Below are positions 20,434-28,684 of a stretch of DNA of 64,000 bases, one piece after another (position 1 is the stretch's first letter; each line of letters opens with the position of its first letter). The translations under genes were made by a program, and so were the position numbers. Source of the stretch: Prostheceraeus crozeri (lineage: Eukaryota > Platyhelminthes > Polycladida > Euryleptidae). The DNA lies in the NCBI GenBank assembly GCA_907163375.1, contig CAJQUW010001401.1:1-64000 (forward strand), written 5' to 3'. Under the pieces are notes generated by a model. That model saw only the letters and a list, made by a program, of their open reading frames with translations, was not told where the DNA came from and did no database searches.

Positions 20434-21471
20434 ATTCTTTATTTTCTTCATTATTTAATTCTTTATTATTTTCTTCATTTAATTTTTGAATTGTTTCTAT
20501 CTCATTTTGATATTTATGTTGATATTCTTGTAGCAACATTTTTATTTGTTGTTGATAATCTATTTTACATTTTTGTAAACTTTTATTTAAATTTTCTAAT
20601 TTTTGTTGATATTCTGAAGATAAAGATGAATATTTGTAATTATAATCATCAGTACGTCCTTTATAATTATTATGATTAATCATTATTGGTGATAGTGTTT
20701 TAACAAGTTCAAATTTTTCAGTACATATTATTTTTCCTTGGTAAAAAATATTATGATGCATGTAATTTCCTCTATCATTATATACTATTTCTGATTGACA
20801 TAAATTTTTATTATTCAAATAAAATTTTTTTGAATCTGAGTAAAGTGGAATAATTTTACCAATAGAAACATAATTCACATTTAATTCAAAAACATTTACT
20901 TCAATTAAATTTTTATTCTTTTTATGAAACTTTATTAATCTATTATAATCATATGGAAATTCATCTAAGCCATCAGAAAGATCAAATTCATTTATGTATT
21001 CTTCTTTATTATAATGACTTAGTCTTTCTTTATGATATTCTGCAGGATGTAAATGTGCTATAATACTCCACAGAAAACAATAATCATCTTCATTTTTTAT
21101 GTTGATTATTTGTGGTGAACTGAAAGGTAAAGAAACATAACTACCACCAGTATTATTTTTATATTTATCAATTACTATTTTCTTAGATAGTATTTTAACA
21201 AATCTCCAACCAGATTCACGTAACTGGGCTTCAATTATACAATTTTCTAATTTAAGTATCATCGATTCAAATATGGGTTGTATATCATTTACATTATGAA
21301 TTTCTTGTGAATTTGTAAAATGTCCTTGTATTATTTCTTCAGGAATTCCATCAGGTCCATTTTTTGTATAAAGTACTTCTACATTCATATAACATTTGAA
21401 AGATTTCTTAAATATATTATAAAAGTTGGTTAGAATATCAGAAAAAGTTTTATCGGTTTCATTATATTCAA

Positions 21472-21500
21472 CGGGCGAAGCCCTGGAACCTTCGGTTCGA
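21472..21500. repeat. Palindromic mini-insert in the polymerase gene
   Basis: GGGC-GAA-GCCC then GAACC-TTC-GGTTC, in frame; it encodes TEGSRASP. The corresponding part of copy A lies outside the window, so presence there cannot be tested. A second unit with GACATC-TCC-GATGTC is at 21604-21636. Confidence 0.75.
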
Positions 21501-21892
21501 ACCGATTCATTAAATAAATATTTTATATCTGTTACGGCTTCATCAAATTCATCTATTTCGTTAAATTCATCAGTATCGCTAAATAAATATCTTCCATCTG
21601 GTACGGGCGAAGCCCTGGAAGACATCTCCGATGTCCCATGTATGGTCTCATCTTCACTATTAAAAACTTTTTTATGTTCCGAATGTGAATAATCATCAAA
21701 CATTTTTTTAACTTTTATATCAGTAGGCAATGTTTCTAGATAGTTTTTATAACTATTTAATTTTAATATATTTCCTTCATCAACTCGTTCTACATTTTGT
21801 AAATGCAATTTACTATTTAAATGAGATTGATAACTTCTTTTTGTTTGCAACTTTTTTTTACATAAGACACAATAAAACTTGGTATTTTCCAT

Positions 21893-22089
21893 TTTTTTTA
21901 TTTTTTTAGAGAAAATTTAAGAAAAAATTTGTGTTTTAATTTTAGATATAAACATTCTAATATCAAGGACTTGAGTGTTATTTTATATTATTATATATTA
22001 CACGTTCTTTAGTTATTTTTTTCTTTATCACATTAAGTTTTATCATATTAAGTTTTAACATATTAAGTTTCATCATATAATGTTTTATC
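21893..22089. promoter_or_regulatory. AT-rich region between polymerase and clamp-like gene
   Basis: The sequence contains a short tandem array of CATATTAAGTTTTA(A/T) units at about 22030-22090, similar in style to the arrays in front of the capsid genes. The polymerase gene starts on its left side (minus strand). A promoter role is inferred from position. Confidence 0.35.
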
Positions 22090-23365
22090 AAAAGATAATT
22101 TAAATTTTTTTTCACTAACTATTGATTCTTCATCATCATCATCAATTGATTCTTCATCATCATCATAAATTGTTTCTTCATCATCATAAATTACACTTTT
22201 TGGGATAGGATGCCCTTCCATGATAGGACACCATTCTCTTATTGGAATATCTAATTCTAAATTACATCTTTTATCTGATAATAATATAATAGAGAAAAAT
22301 ATTGGTCTTTGATCTCTTTTGGAAAATTTAATAACACCACCATAATTTGAATCACTTTTAGTTTTAGTTAAAGATGATAAAATTTTAAATTGATTAGATG
22401 TAAATCCTTATTTAAATTTTGTAGACCCCACACATAGTTGTCTAACAGTATCTTCAACTATGCCATCATTATTATTTTCAATTGTAAGAAAATGAAATTT
22501 AGATAAATTTTTATAATTACTAATATTTTTATAATCTTTTTTACCATTTACACCATTTTCAGATGTTTCTGAATCATCATCTATATTATCATAAGATTCT
22601 TTAAGATCGGGCAAAGCCCTAGAACCTTCGGTTCGTTTATTATGATTATGGTTATTGTTAATAGTATAAGGTGTAGTCCACATATAAATTTTCTCTTGTT
22701 GAGCTAAACCATTTATATAAGATTTTAATAAATTAATATTTAAGTTGGAATATAATCCTATATACGTATCATCATCATATCTTTGGGGCATTTCTAATGT
22801 TTCTTGTTTATAAATTGTGTCTCTATAATAAACTTGACATAATAATTCTTCATTATGTTTTTTACTCTCTATGTGAATGTTATATTGATTTTGTTCATCA
22901 ACAAATAATCTTATTTTTTCTTTGGAAAAAGATTTTAATTTTTTAACTAATTCTTTAATATTGATATAATTGATAATTTTAGTTTCTATCCAATCAGTAT
23001 TACTAATTGGTAACACTGCTCTAATAAATCCATAAACATTATTATGGCCTATTATAACCATATTTTCTTTATTTAATTCAACATAAGCTACATCATTATA
23101 TTTACTTACAATCTCCATAAATTTAATAAATGGATCCCCGGAAAAATACAATAATTAGTTTCTATAGAAGGTAAACCTTTTGTTTGTTCTCTAAATATTT
23201 CGGCTTGTAATTAAAATAAAATATTAACATCTATACATGGATTTGTAATAGTATTATTATTATTATTATTATCAAAACATTTATTTTCAAATCCCGTTGA
23301 TCTCGTCGAATAAGAAGAACAGGATGATGCGGGCGAATATAATTTTTTTAAATTTGGGGTTTCCA
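22090..23365 (-). pseudogene. Possible sliding-clamp-like (PCNA-fold) protein, interrupted
   Basis: An open stretch of 247 residues begins FIKFMEIVSKYNDVAYVELN, then VIIGHNNVYGFIRAVLPI, NINIKELVKKLKSF-type and NINLLKSYINGLAQQEKIYMW segments. The alternation of strands with a helix after each (I..LVKKLKSFSKEKIRLFVDEQ) recalls the repeated unit of PCNA-type clamps, and acidic residues cluster toward the downstream end. Its place beside the polymerase gene on the same strand fits a processivity factor. This is a resemblance by eye only. One mini-insert with GGGC-AAA-GCCC and GAACC-TTC-GGTTC is at 22608-22635. The region looks interrupted and is treated as a fossil. Confidence 0.4.
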
Positions 23366-23470
23366 TTTTTTTATTTTTATTAGAAAAAATTTTATTTTTT
23401 ATTTTTATTAGAAAAAGTTTTATTTTTTTATTTTTATTAGAAAAAATTTTACTTTTTTATTGTTTTAAAA
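23366..23470 (+). promoter_or_regulatory. Tandem AT-rich array upstream of the fibre-like gene
   Basis: Three units of about 33 bp contain TTTTTATTAGAAAAA(A/G)TTTTA and lead directly into TTGTTTTAAAAATG at the gene start. On the other side the clamp-like gene begins on the minus strand, so the array may serve both directions. Confidence 0.5.
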
Positions 23471-24358
23471 ATGATGTTACCAAATGTTGGTGGAGGTGCA
23501 TATATCCCGAATAATCGTGAATTAGAAATAGAGATAGAAAATTATATCATGAAAACTGGAGACGTTTTATCTGGTCCATTGCATCTTTCTATTCTTCCGC
23601 AACAAAATACAGAGTTGACAAATAAACAATATGTTGATACACAAATCAATGACTTAAAGGAAAAATATATAAACGATGTTTTGGTTCCACTGATGAACGA
23701 ATTAAAGTTGCTTAAACTTAATGACAAATCATTAAACGAAAAATTATTAAAACTTGATAAAAAGGATAGAGAGCTAGAAGCAGATATAGCAAAACTTTTT
23801 AAAAAGATTTCTGAACAATCAAAAATTTTAATATTACTTTCTTTAAATTTAAAATCTGCTGTAATTAAAAATAAACATCAGATAAAAATGTTAAAAGAAC
23901 AATTAGAAGATGAAATAGAAAAACTACCTGAAAGAATTAAAAAAAATTTAAAGCAGTTACAAACTACATTCCAAAAAAGTGTTGATGAATTAAGTTCTAA
24001 AATTACTCAACAAATGAAAAAGATGAATAGAATAATAAATGAAGTAAACTCACTTAATGAAAAAGTTGATAAAATGAAAAATCTGAAAATCAATTTAGAA
24101 AATGAATTAAAGAAAAATTTACAAGAAAACTCTAAAGAAAATAAAGAACAGTTAGATTCTGTTAAAAGACAATTAGATGTTCTTAAAATTAAGTTAAATG
24201 CTCTTAAAACGGCATTGAAGATTAATCAGCAGAAAATGCAAGTTAATAGAAAAGAAATTAAAGTACATCACACGCTGCTTGACGCAATAGATAAAGTGCA
24301 ACAGTCAATTAATAAAGTTATCTCGAAGTTGTTGTCCATTCACAAACGTAAATCTTGA
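23471..24358 (+). CDS. Fibre-like coiled-coil protein
   Basis: This 295-residue protein starts with a glycine-rich segment (LPNVGGGAYIPNN), then residues 27-60 read MKTGDVLSGPLHLSIL and LTNKQYVDTQI. That pairing, GDxxSGPLxL followed by xxKQYVD, is the short repeat typical of phage tail fibres and related attachment proteins. From about residue 60 to the end it is almost pure coiled coil with regular leucine and isoleucine spacing. An attachment fibre anchored on the capsid is the simplest reading; this is inference. It is the first gene of the capsid series on the plus strand and looks whole. Confidence 0.55.
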   Translation: MMLPNVGGGAYIPNNRELEIEIENYIMKTGDVLSGPLHLSILPQQNTELTNKQYVDTQINDLKEKYINDVLVPLMNELKLLKLNDKSLNEKLLKLDKKDRELEADIAKLFKKISEQSKILILLSLNLKSAVIKNKHQIKMLKEQLEDEIEKLPERIKKNLKQLQTTFQKSVDELSSKITQQMKKMNRIINEVNSLNEKVDKMKNLKINLENELKKNLQENSKENKEQLDSVKRQLDVLKIKLNALKTALKINQQKMQVNRKEIKVHHTLLDAIDKVQQSINKVISKLLSIHKRKS

Positions 24359-24386
24359 TCGACGAAGTCTTGGGTTTCTAACCTAT

Positions 24387-24416
24387 CGGAGCGAAGCTCC
24401 TCGAGGCTTTAGCCGA
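24387..24416. terminator. Double hairpin after the fibre-like gene
   Basis: GGAGC-GAA-GCTCC is followed by GGC-TTTA-GCC about 30 bp after the stop codon. The unit belongs to the same family as the in-frame inserts. Position suggests a gene-end signal. Confidence 0.5.
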
Positions 24417-24457
24417 ACGTAGATATTTTTCCCAAAAGTCAAATTTAATCCTAAAAA

Positions 24458-25018
24458 ATGCCTATAATTTATAAACACAATCTTAAACATTTTGCATCAA
24501 ATAATAAAATTGCTCATGAACCATCTCAGAAACCTGTGTACCATTATGATAGTGTAGAAACTGTCGGAACACAAAAGTTCCTAGGCACCGCAGGTGCCGT
24601 CCAAAAAGAAGGGGCTGGCATCTTTTCTGGTATTGGAAGTATCGTTAACTTAATTAAAAATAATAAAGATTTGATTACATCTGCTGCAAAAGGAGCAGCT
24701 GCTATAGGTAGTACAGCTAGTGCAATATCAAATGCTGTTAAGTCTCAAAACGAATTAAAACAACTAGAAGCTATTCGTAAACTTAGGAATGATTCTGAAG
24801 AACTAAAAAATTTAAAAAAACTTTCAGAGGAAACAAAAAACAAAATTGCTAACATAGCTGTTGGGGAAACCTTGAGGAGCGGAGCTCCGTCTAATAGTAA
24901 ACATAATGAAAATAAAAATGATAAAAAAACAATTGAAGAAATAAGAGGAAATGGCGTGAGTAGCAACCTTCGGTTTAACCAGCAAAGCTGTAGCGGAGCT
25001 GGTCTAGCAAAATTCTAA
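24458..25018 (+). CDS. 186-residue protein with glycine/alanine-rich amphipathic segment
   Basis: Not firmly recognised. The centre (about residues 48-100) reads GAGIFSGIGSIVNLIKNN, then SAAKGAAAIGSTASAISNAV, a membrane-active type of sequence, followed by a charged helix with ELKQLEAIRKLRNDSEEL. Adenovirus and Polinton virions carry small proteins of this style (protein VI-like or pX-like), so a minor virion protein is plausible. It lies between the fibre-like gene and the major capsid gene. Two hairpin inserts shape the C-terminal codons (GGAGC-GGA-GCTCC at 24888-24900, ACCAGC/GCTGGT at 24978-25003). It looks whole. Confidence 0.5.
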   Translation: MPIIYKHNLKHFASNNKIAHEPSQKPVYHYDSVETVGTQKFLGTAGAVQKEGAGIFSGIGSIVNLIKNNKDLITSAAKGAAAIGSTASAISNAVKSQNELKQLEAIRKLRNDSEELKNLKKLSEETKNKIANIAVGETLRSGAPSNSKHNENKNDKKTIEEIRGNGVSSNLRFNQQSCSGAGLAKF

Positions 25019-25145
25019 AATATATTTTTTAGTAAAATTTTTTTAGTAAAATTTTTTTAGCAAAATTATTTTAGCAAAATTATTTTAGTAAAATTTTTTT
25101 TCTGTCTGTGAGAAAAAACAAAAAGTCAAATTATTTTTTATAAAA
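25019..25145 (+). promoter_or_regulatory. Tandem AT-rich array upstream of the major capsid gene
   Basis: Five or so units of about 16 bp, TTTTTTAG(T/C)AAAATT, run from 25024 to about 25100, followed by TCTGTCTGTGAG and then TTTTTTATAAAAATG at the gene start. This is the strongest such array and it precedes the gene that would be needed in greatest amount. Confidence 0.5.
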
Positions 25146-26480
25146 ATGTCTTCGCTTATCGAAAATAAATTTAGATTAGACGATCCTCCGTTCGTCAGTT
25201 ACAATCAAAAAAAGAATGACTATATAAGAATTGCTATGAATCCCGGATCTTCCAGTAGAGTAAATACTGGAGGTGATTTAATTTTTGAAGTTGATAATCA
25301 ACAAAGTTATTTATATCTACCTGATTCATTTTTACACTGTGAATATTCTTTGTATAGTGATGCCAATTTTACAACACCATTACCAGAAACCGATAATATT
25401 GCACTAGAGAATAATTTCTTTCCAAGATTATTTACACAAATGCGTTTAGATGTTGCAACTCAAAATATAGAAACAATAAGTGATTCTCCAGGTGTAATTG
25501 ATACAATGCTTAGATTTGTAACAATTGGTGAAAATAATAAAAAGTATGAAATCGAAGGTTGGTTTCCTGATACTAATGATGGTATAATTGTTGATGATTT
25601 AACTCACGCTGGAACAGATGCAGCAGGAATTGCGAAAGATGTAGAAAATATTGCAAAACATTTAAATAAAACAAACAATACTGCATATAAAGAAAGACGT
25701 GAATTTAACAAGAAAAGTAAACAGACAGTAAATTGGTCATTGTCTCCATTATTCGGATATTTAGATTATGATAAAATATCATATCAATTAAACTTTAAAT
25801 TAATAATTCATCGTACAGCAAATAATGAATTAATCTTTTTTGGTAAGACTGGGAAAAAAGCATATTTAAAAATTGATAGACTTGAATGGTGGATTAAGCA
25901 TATTACTCCTAGTTTAGAGGTTGAAACAGCTATTGCAAAAAGATTAAATACTAACAAACCAATTCCAGTAAATTTTCTAAAGCGTACTGCTAGTTCAGTA
26001 ACTTTTTCCGAACAAAGATTTAACTGGCATTTTACTAGAACTGCGAATACTCCAAGATATTTATTACTAACATTTCAAAGAAATAATTCTCCAAGTTTTG
26101 ATAAGAACAACAATATTTTTCATATTAATACAATTCGAAGTTTACAAGTTTCATTAAATCAAACCCGATATCCAATTGATCCATTAAGATTCGATGATAC
26201 CAATAATCAATTTATGGAAGGATATGATTGTTATCGAAATCTTTGTACAGAATTTGGAGTTGAACCACAATTAACTCCTGGAGATTGGAGACATTTATAT
26301 CCAATTTTCTGTTTCGATTTAAGTGCACAATCTGAAGATATTATTAAAAATGGTTGTGATGTAACAATTAATATTGAAAAGAAAGATTCCACAACTTCAT
26401 TGATGGCTTATGGTTTATTGCTAGAAGATGTAAAATATTCTATTGAAATTCTTAATGGAAAGATGGTAAGGATAGGCTAA
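25146..26480 (+). CDS. Major capsid protein (double jelly-roll)
   Basis: A 444-residue protein with the size and composition of the Polinton hexon-like capsid protein. Recognisable stretches are QSYLYLPDSFLHCEYSLY (about 58-75), ENNFFPRLFTQMRL (about 95-108), IETISDSPGVIDTMLRFV (about 114-131) and the C-terminal YDCYRNLCTEFGVEPQLTPGDW, which are typical of the first and second jelly-roll halves in animal Polinton/adintovirus capsids. Trimers of this fold form the icosahedral shell. The stop codon is inside the hairpin GGCTAAAGCC. No break is seen. Confidence 0.85.
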   Translation: MSSLIENKFRLDDPPFVSYNQKKNDYIRIAMNPGSSSRVNTGGDLIFEVDNQQSYLYLPDSFLHCEYSLYSDANFTTPLPETDNIALENNFFPRLFTQMRLDVATQNIETISDSPGVIDTMLRFVTIGENNKKYEIEGWFPDTNDGIIVDDLTHAGTDAAGIAKDVENIAKHLNKTNNTAYKERREFNKKSKQTVNWSLSPLFGYLDYDKISYQLNFKLIIHRTANNELIFFGKTGKKAYLKIDRLEWWIKHITPSLEVETAIAKRLNTNKPIPVNFLKRTASSVTFSEQRFNWHFTRTANTPRYLLLTFQRNNSPSFDKNNNIFHINTIRSLQVSLNQTRYPIDPLRFDDTNNQFMEGYDCYRNLCTEFGVEPQLTPGDWRHLYPIFCFDLSAQSEDIIKNGCDVTINIEKKDSTTSLMAYGLLLEDVKYSIEILNGKMVRIG

Positions 26481-26500
26481 AGCCAGAGGAGCTTCGCTCT
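26475..26500. terminator. Double hairpin containing the major capsid stop codon
   Basis: GGC-TAAA-GCC (26475-26484) and GAGC-TTC-GCTC (26489-26499). The TAA stop of the capsid gene at 26478-26480 forms most of the first loop. The unit is the reverse orientation of the 24387-24416 unit. Confidence 0.55.
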
Positions 26501-26509
26501 GATAAGTTA

Positions 26510-26655
26510 ATTAAAATTTTTTCATAACTAGAATAGATTAAAAATTCTTAACTTAAAATTTTTCATAACTAGAATAGATTAAAATTTTTTGGTAACTTGA
26601 AATTTTTTAATAACTAGAATAGATTTAAATTTTTGATAACTTAAAATTTTTTTAT
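26510..26655 (+). promoter_or_regulatory. Tandem array ATAACTAGAATAGATT upstream of the small gene
   Basis: Three clear copies of (C)ATAACTAGAATAGATT(A/T)AAA, separated by TTGATAACTTAAAATTTTT-like segments, fill the gap between the capsid gene and the 35-residue gene and end in TTTTTTTATTAAAAATG. The motif differs from those in front of the other genes. Confidence 0.5.
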
Positions 26656-26660
26656 TAAAA

Positions 26661-26768
26661 ATGTCGCAAGCGAAAAGTAATATTAATAATAAAACTGTTG
26701 AATTAAAATTACGTAATATTGTTGACAAAAATTCCCCTAAAACTATTACGATTAATAAAAAAAAGTAA
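26661..26768 (+). CDS. Small 35-residue protein
   Basis: An ATG in the TTTATTAAAAATG context opens a frame of 35 codons (MSQAKSNINNKTVELK to INKKK). It is very basic and has no recognisable domain. The strong start context and the preceding tandem array are the reasons to believe it. A small core or DNA-binding virion peptide is possible but unproven. Confidence 0.4.
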   Translation: MSQAKSNINNKTVELKLRNIVDKNSPKTITINKKK

Positions 26769-26783
26769 TACATAAGTAAACCA

Positions 26784-27146
26784 ATGATAGAGAATATTCA
26801 ATTACAAGAAGAAAAGAATGGCGGGATTCTCCCATTAATTCCCCTAATAATAGGTGGCATAGCAGCAGCAGGAAGTGTTGCAGGTGGGACAGCTGGTATT
26901 GTCCAAGCAGTAAATAAAAATAAATCAGAGAAGGCAGCATTAGAAGAACAAAAACGTCATAACAGAGAGTTAGAGAAAGTTGCTAGGGGAGAAGGAATAG
27001 TAGATAATTTTATTAGTAAATTAAAATTAGTTGATGAAGGAAAACGAGTTCTTAAAAATATTCTCCACAATGTTGATGATTTAATTGAAATTAAAGAAAC
27101 TAAAGATGGTTCTGGAATATATCTAAGTCCTAGTATGATAAGGTAA
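26784..27146 (+). CDS. pX-like small virion protein
   Basis: This 120-residue protein has a hydrophobic glycine/alanine-rich segment (GGILPLIPLIIGGIAAAG...GGTAGIVQAV, about residues 13-45), then a charged helix. The GG-IxPLIxxIxGGIAAAG-GGxxGIxxAV pattern is close to the adenovirus pX / adintovirus pX-like family of minor core proteins. It lies between the capsid and integrase genes. Its stop codon is inside the palindrome AGGTAATAACCT (27141-27152), followed by the GAACC-TTT-GGTTC hairpin. It looks whole. Confidence 0.6.
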   Translation: MIENIQLQEEKNGGILPLIPLIIGGIAAAGSVAGGTAGIVQAVNKNKSEKAALEEQKRHNRELEKVARGEGIVDNFISKLKLVDEGKRVLKNILHNVDDLIEIKETKDGSGIYLSPSMIR

Positions 27147-27226
27147 TAACCTCAGAACCTTTGGTTCTTTTCGGTAAAACAATTTTTTTTTAATTTTATC
27201 TTTTAAATTTTTTTTTATCTTTTAAA

Positions 27227-28602
27227 ATGAATTCTAAAAATTCCGAAAATTTAATTAAATTAAAAATTTCTAATTTAGATTTATTGAATTATCTATTAAA
27301 CAAAAATAAAAACTCAAATTGTAAAATTTATGAAGGTAACGACGACAAACAAAGTTTGGCTACTACCTACGGTGGTGACATACAAAAAACATTAGAAAAC
27401 TTTCCTGGATTTATTTGGAGTAAATATTCGAAAGAAAAACATCTTCCTGGTCATTCATATACTGGGCCAGGAACTCGATTAGATATAAGACTAGATGAGA
27501 ATAATAATCCGAAACCAGGTGAAGAACCGATAAATAGAGTAGATGCCGCAGCTTACAGGCATGATTTAGCTTATCGAAATCATGATCTAAGTTCTCGTCA
27601 TGCAGCTGATAAGAAGATGATTCAAGAATTAGATAGTATTCAGAATCCTACATTTAGAGAAAAAATTGAAAGAATGTTTGTTAAGAAAGCTTTACAAGCT
27701 AAAATATTATTCGGCCAGGGTTTAAATGAAACTAATAACCCTGAGAGCAACGCTCGAACTAATAACCCTGAGAGCAACGCTCGAACTAATAACTCTGAGA
27801 GCAACGCTCGAACCTACGCATCTGAAATTCATAAAGAATATAGAAAGCCTAAATATTTATTAAAAGTAAAAGTATTTAATAAAGATGATATTTGGAGTGC
27901 TGATCTTATTCATATGCCGAATGAAAAGATTATAAATACGCATTGACCGTTATAGATTTATATACACGATACGCTTGGGTAAAGCCTTTAAAAAATAAAA
28001 GTGGTCTATCAGTTAAATATGCGTTTGAACAAATCTTTAAAGAAAGTAATAGAAAGCCAAGGAAATTGTTTGTTGATAAAGGGTCGGAATTTTATAACCG
28101 AAACGTTCAACCACTATTTGAAACTGTTTATTCAACTGAAAACGCTGGAAAAGCTGTAGTGATAGAAAGATTCAATCGGACGTTAAAAAATAAATTATTC
28201 AAGAAATTTACTGAGCAAAGAAATCAGAAATGGTTGAAGATATTACCAGGAGTTGTAGAAGAGTACAATAATAAAGTTCATTCTGGTATTGAAGAAACCC
28301 CAAAGAATGCTTCTGACGACCCTGATTTGATACGAAAGAAAATATTCGAGAATAATAATTTGAATGAGAGTAATCCGAATTTGCAGAAACGTAAGCCGAA
28401 ATTTAAAATTGGAGATAGAGTTAGAATATTTAAATATAAGAATAAATTTGAAAAAGGCTTTGTTGGTTATTGGACTAAAGAAATATTTGAAATTTCTAAA
28501 ATAAATCAAAGTTATCCGATTACTTATGAAATCAAAGATTTAGATAATGAGGATATCAGAGGCCGATTTTATCAAAATGAATTACAACGAACTGATTTTT
28601 AA
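27227..28602 (+). pseudogene. PLA2-like domain plus retroviral-type integrase, interrupted
   Basis: The first part has a parvovirus-type phospholipase A2 signature: YTGPGTRLD (calcium loop) and DAAAYRHDLAYRN (HDxxY catalytic helix). A 27-bp triplicate repeat forms a linker. Then comes an integrase of the Polinton type: HKEYRKPKY-like entry, the catalytic stretches around WSADLIHM, LFVDKGSEFYN and IERFNRTLKNKLFKKF, and a C-terminal SH3/chromo-like part (FKIGDRVRIFKYKNKF, YQNEL). In the family the integrase inserts the element and PLA2 domains breach endosomes. The two domains appear to be encoded as one continuous region. The region has about one break and is a fossil. Confidence 0.85.
27730..27812. 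repeat. 27-bp repeat x 3 in the PLA2-integrase linker
   Basis: Three copies of a unit encoding TNNPESNAR, each with a GAGC-AAC-GCTC hairpin. The length keeps the frame. The unit looks like a mini-insert that has been amplified in place. Confidence 0.85.
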
Positions 28603-28631
28603 TTATCATTATTATTATTATTGGAACTAAC

Positions 28632-28684
28632 GTTTCGGGAATGAAATTCCCTTGTTAGGCGTAGCCATAGAACCTACGGTTCGT
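28632..28684. terminator. Hairpins between convergent integrase and protease genes
   Basis: GGGAAT-GAA-ATTCCC and GAACC-TAC-GGTTC lie in the convergent gap between the integrase and protease genes. Either gene could use them as an end signal; the second overlaps the protease end. Confidence 0.45.

Larger units (their letters stand above)
17299..21892 (-). pseudogene. polB: Protein-primed DNA polymerase B of Polinton B (interrupted)
   Basis: This is the largest gene of the element, about 1.5 thousand codons. Domains in order: an N-terminal C2H2 finger (FYCVLCKKKLQTK..YQSHLNSKLH), an acidic low-complexity part, a conserved domain with NEDDYCFLWSIIAHLHP (seen with many invertebrate transposon polymerases, function unclear), a coiled coil, a second C2H2 finger (CLQC...HLENC), the exonuclease start YCDFEAYN, an HNH/endonuclease VII-like part (CYYCGREF, DHDHLNG, HNSCNLN), then polymerase motifs YDFNSLYS, NNAFYGKT and TDTDSVF. 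The start is preceded by AAAAAAATAAAAAAAATG. The copy is interrupted and is treated as a fossil. It contains at least five in-frame palindromic mini-inserts. Confidence 0.93.
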
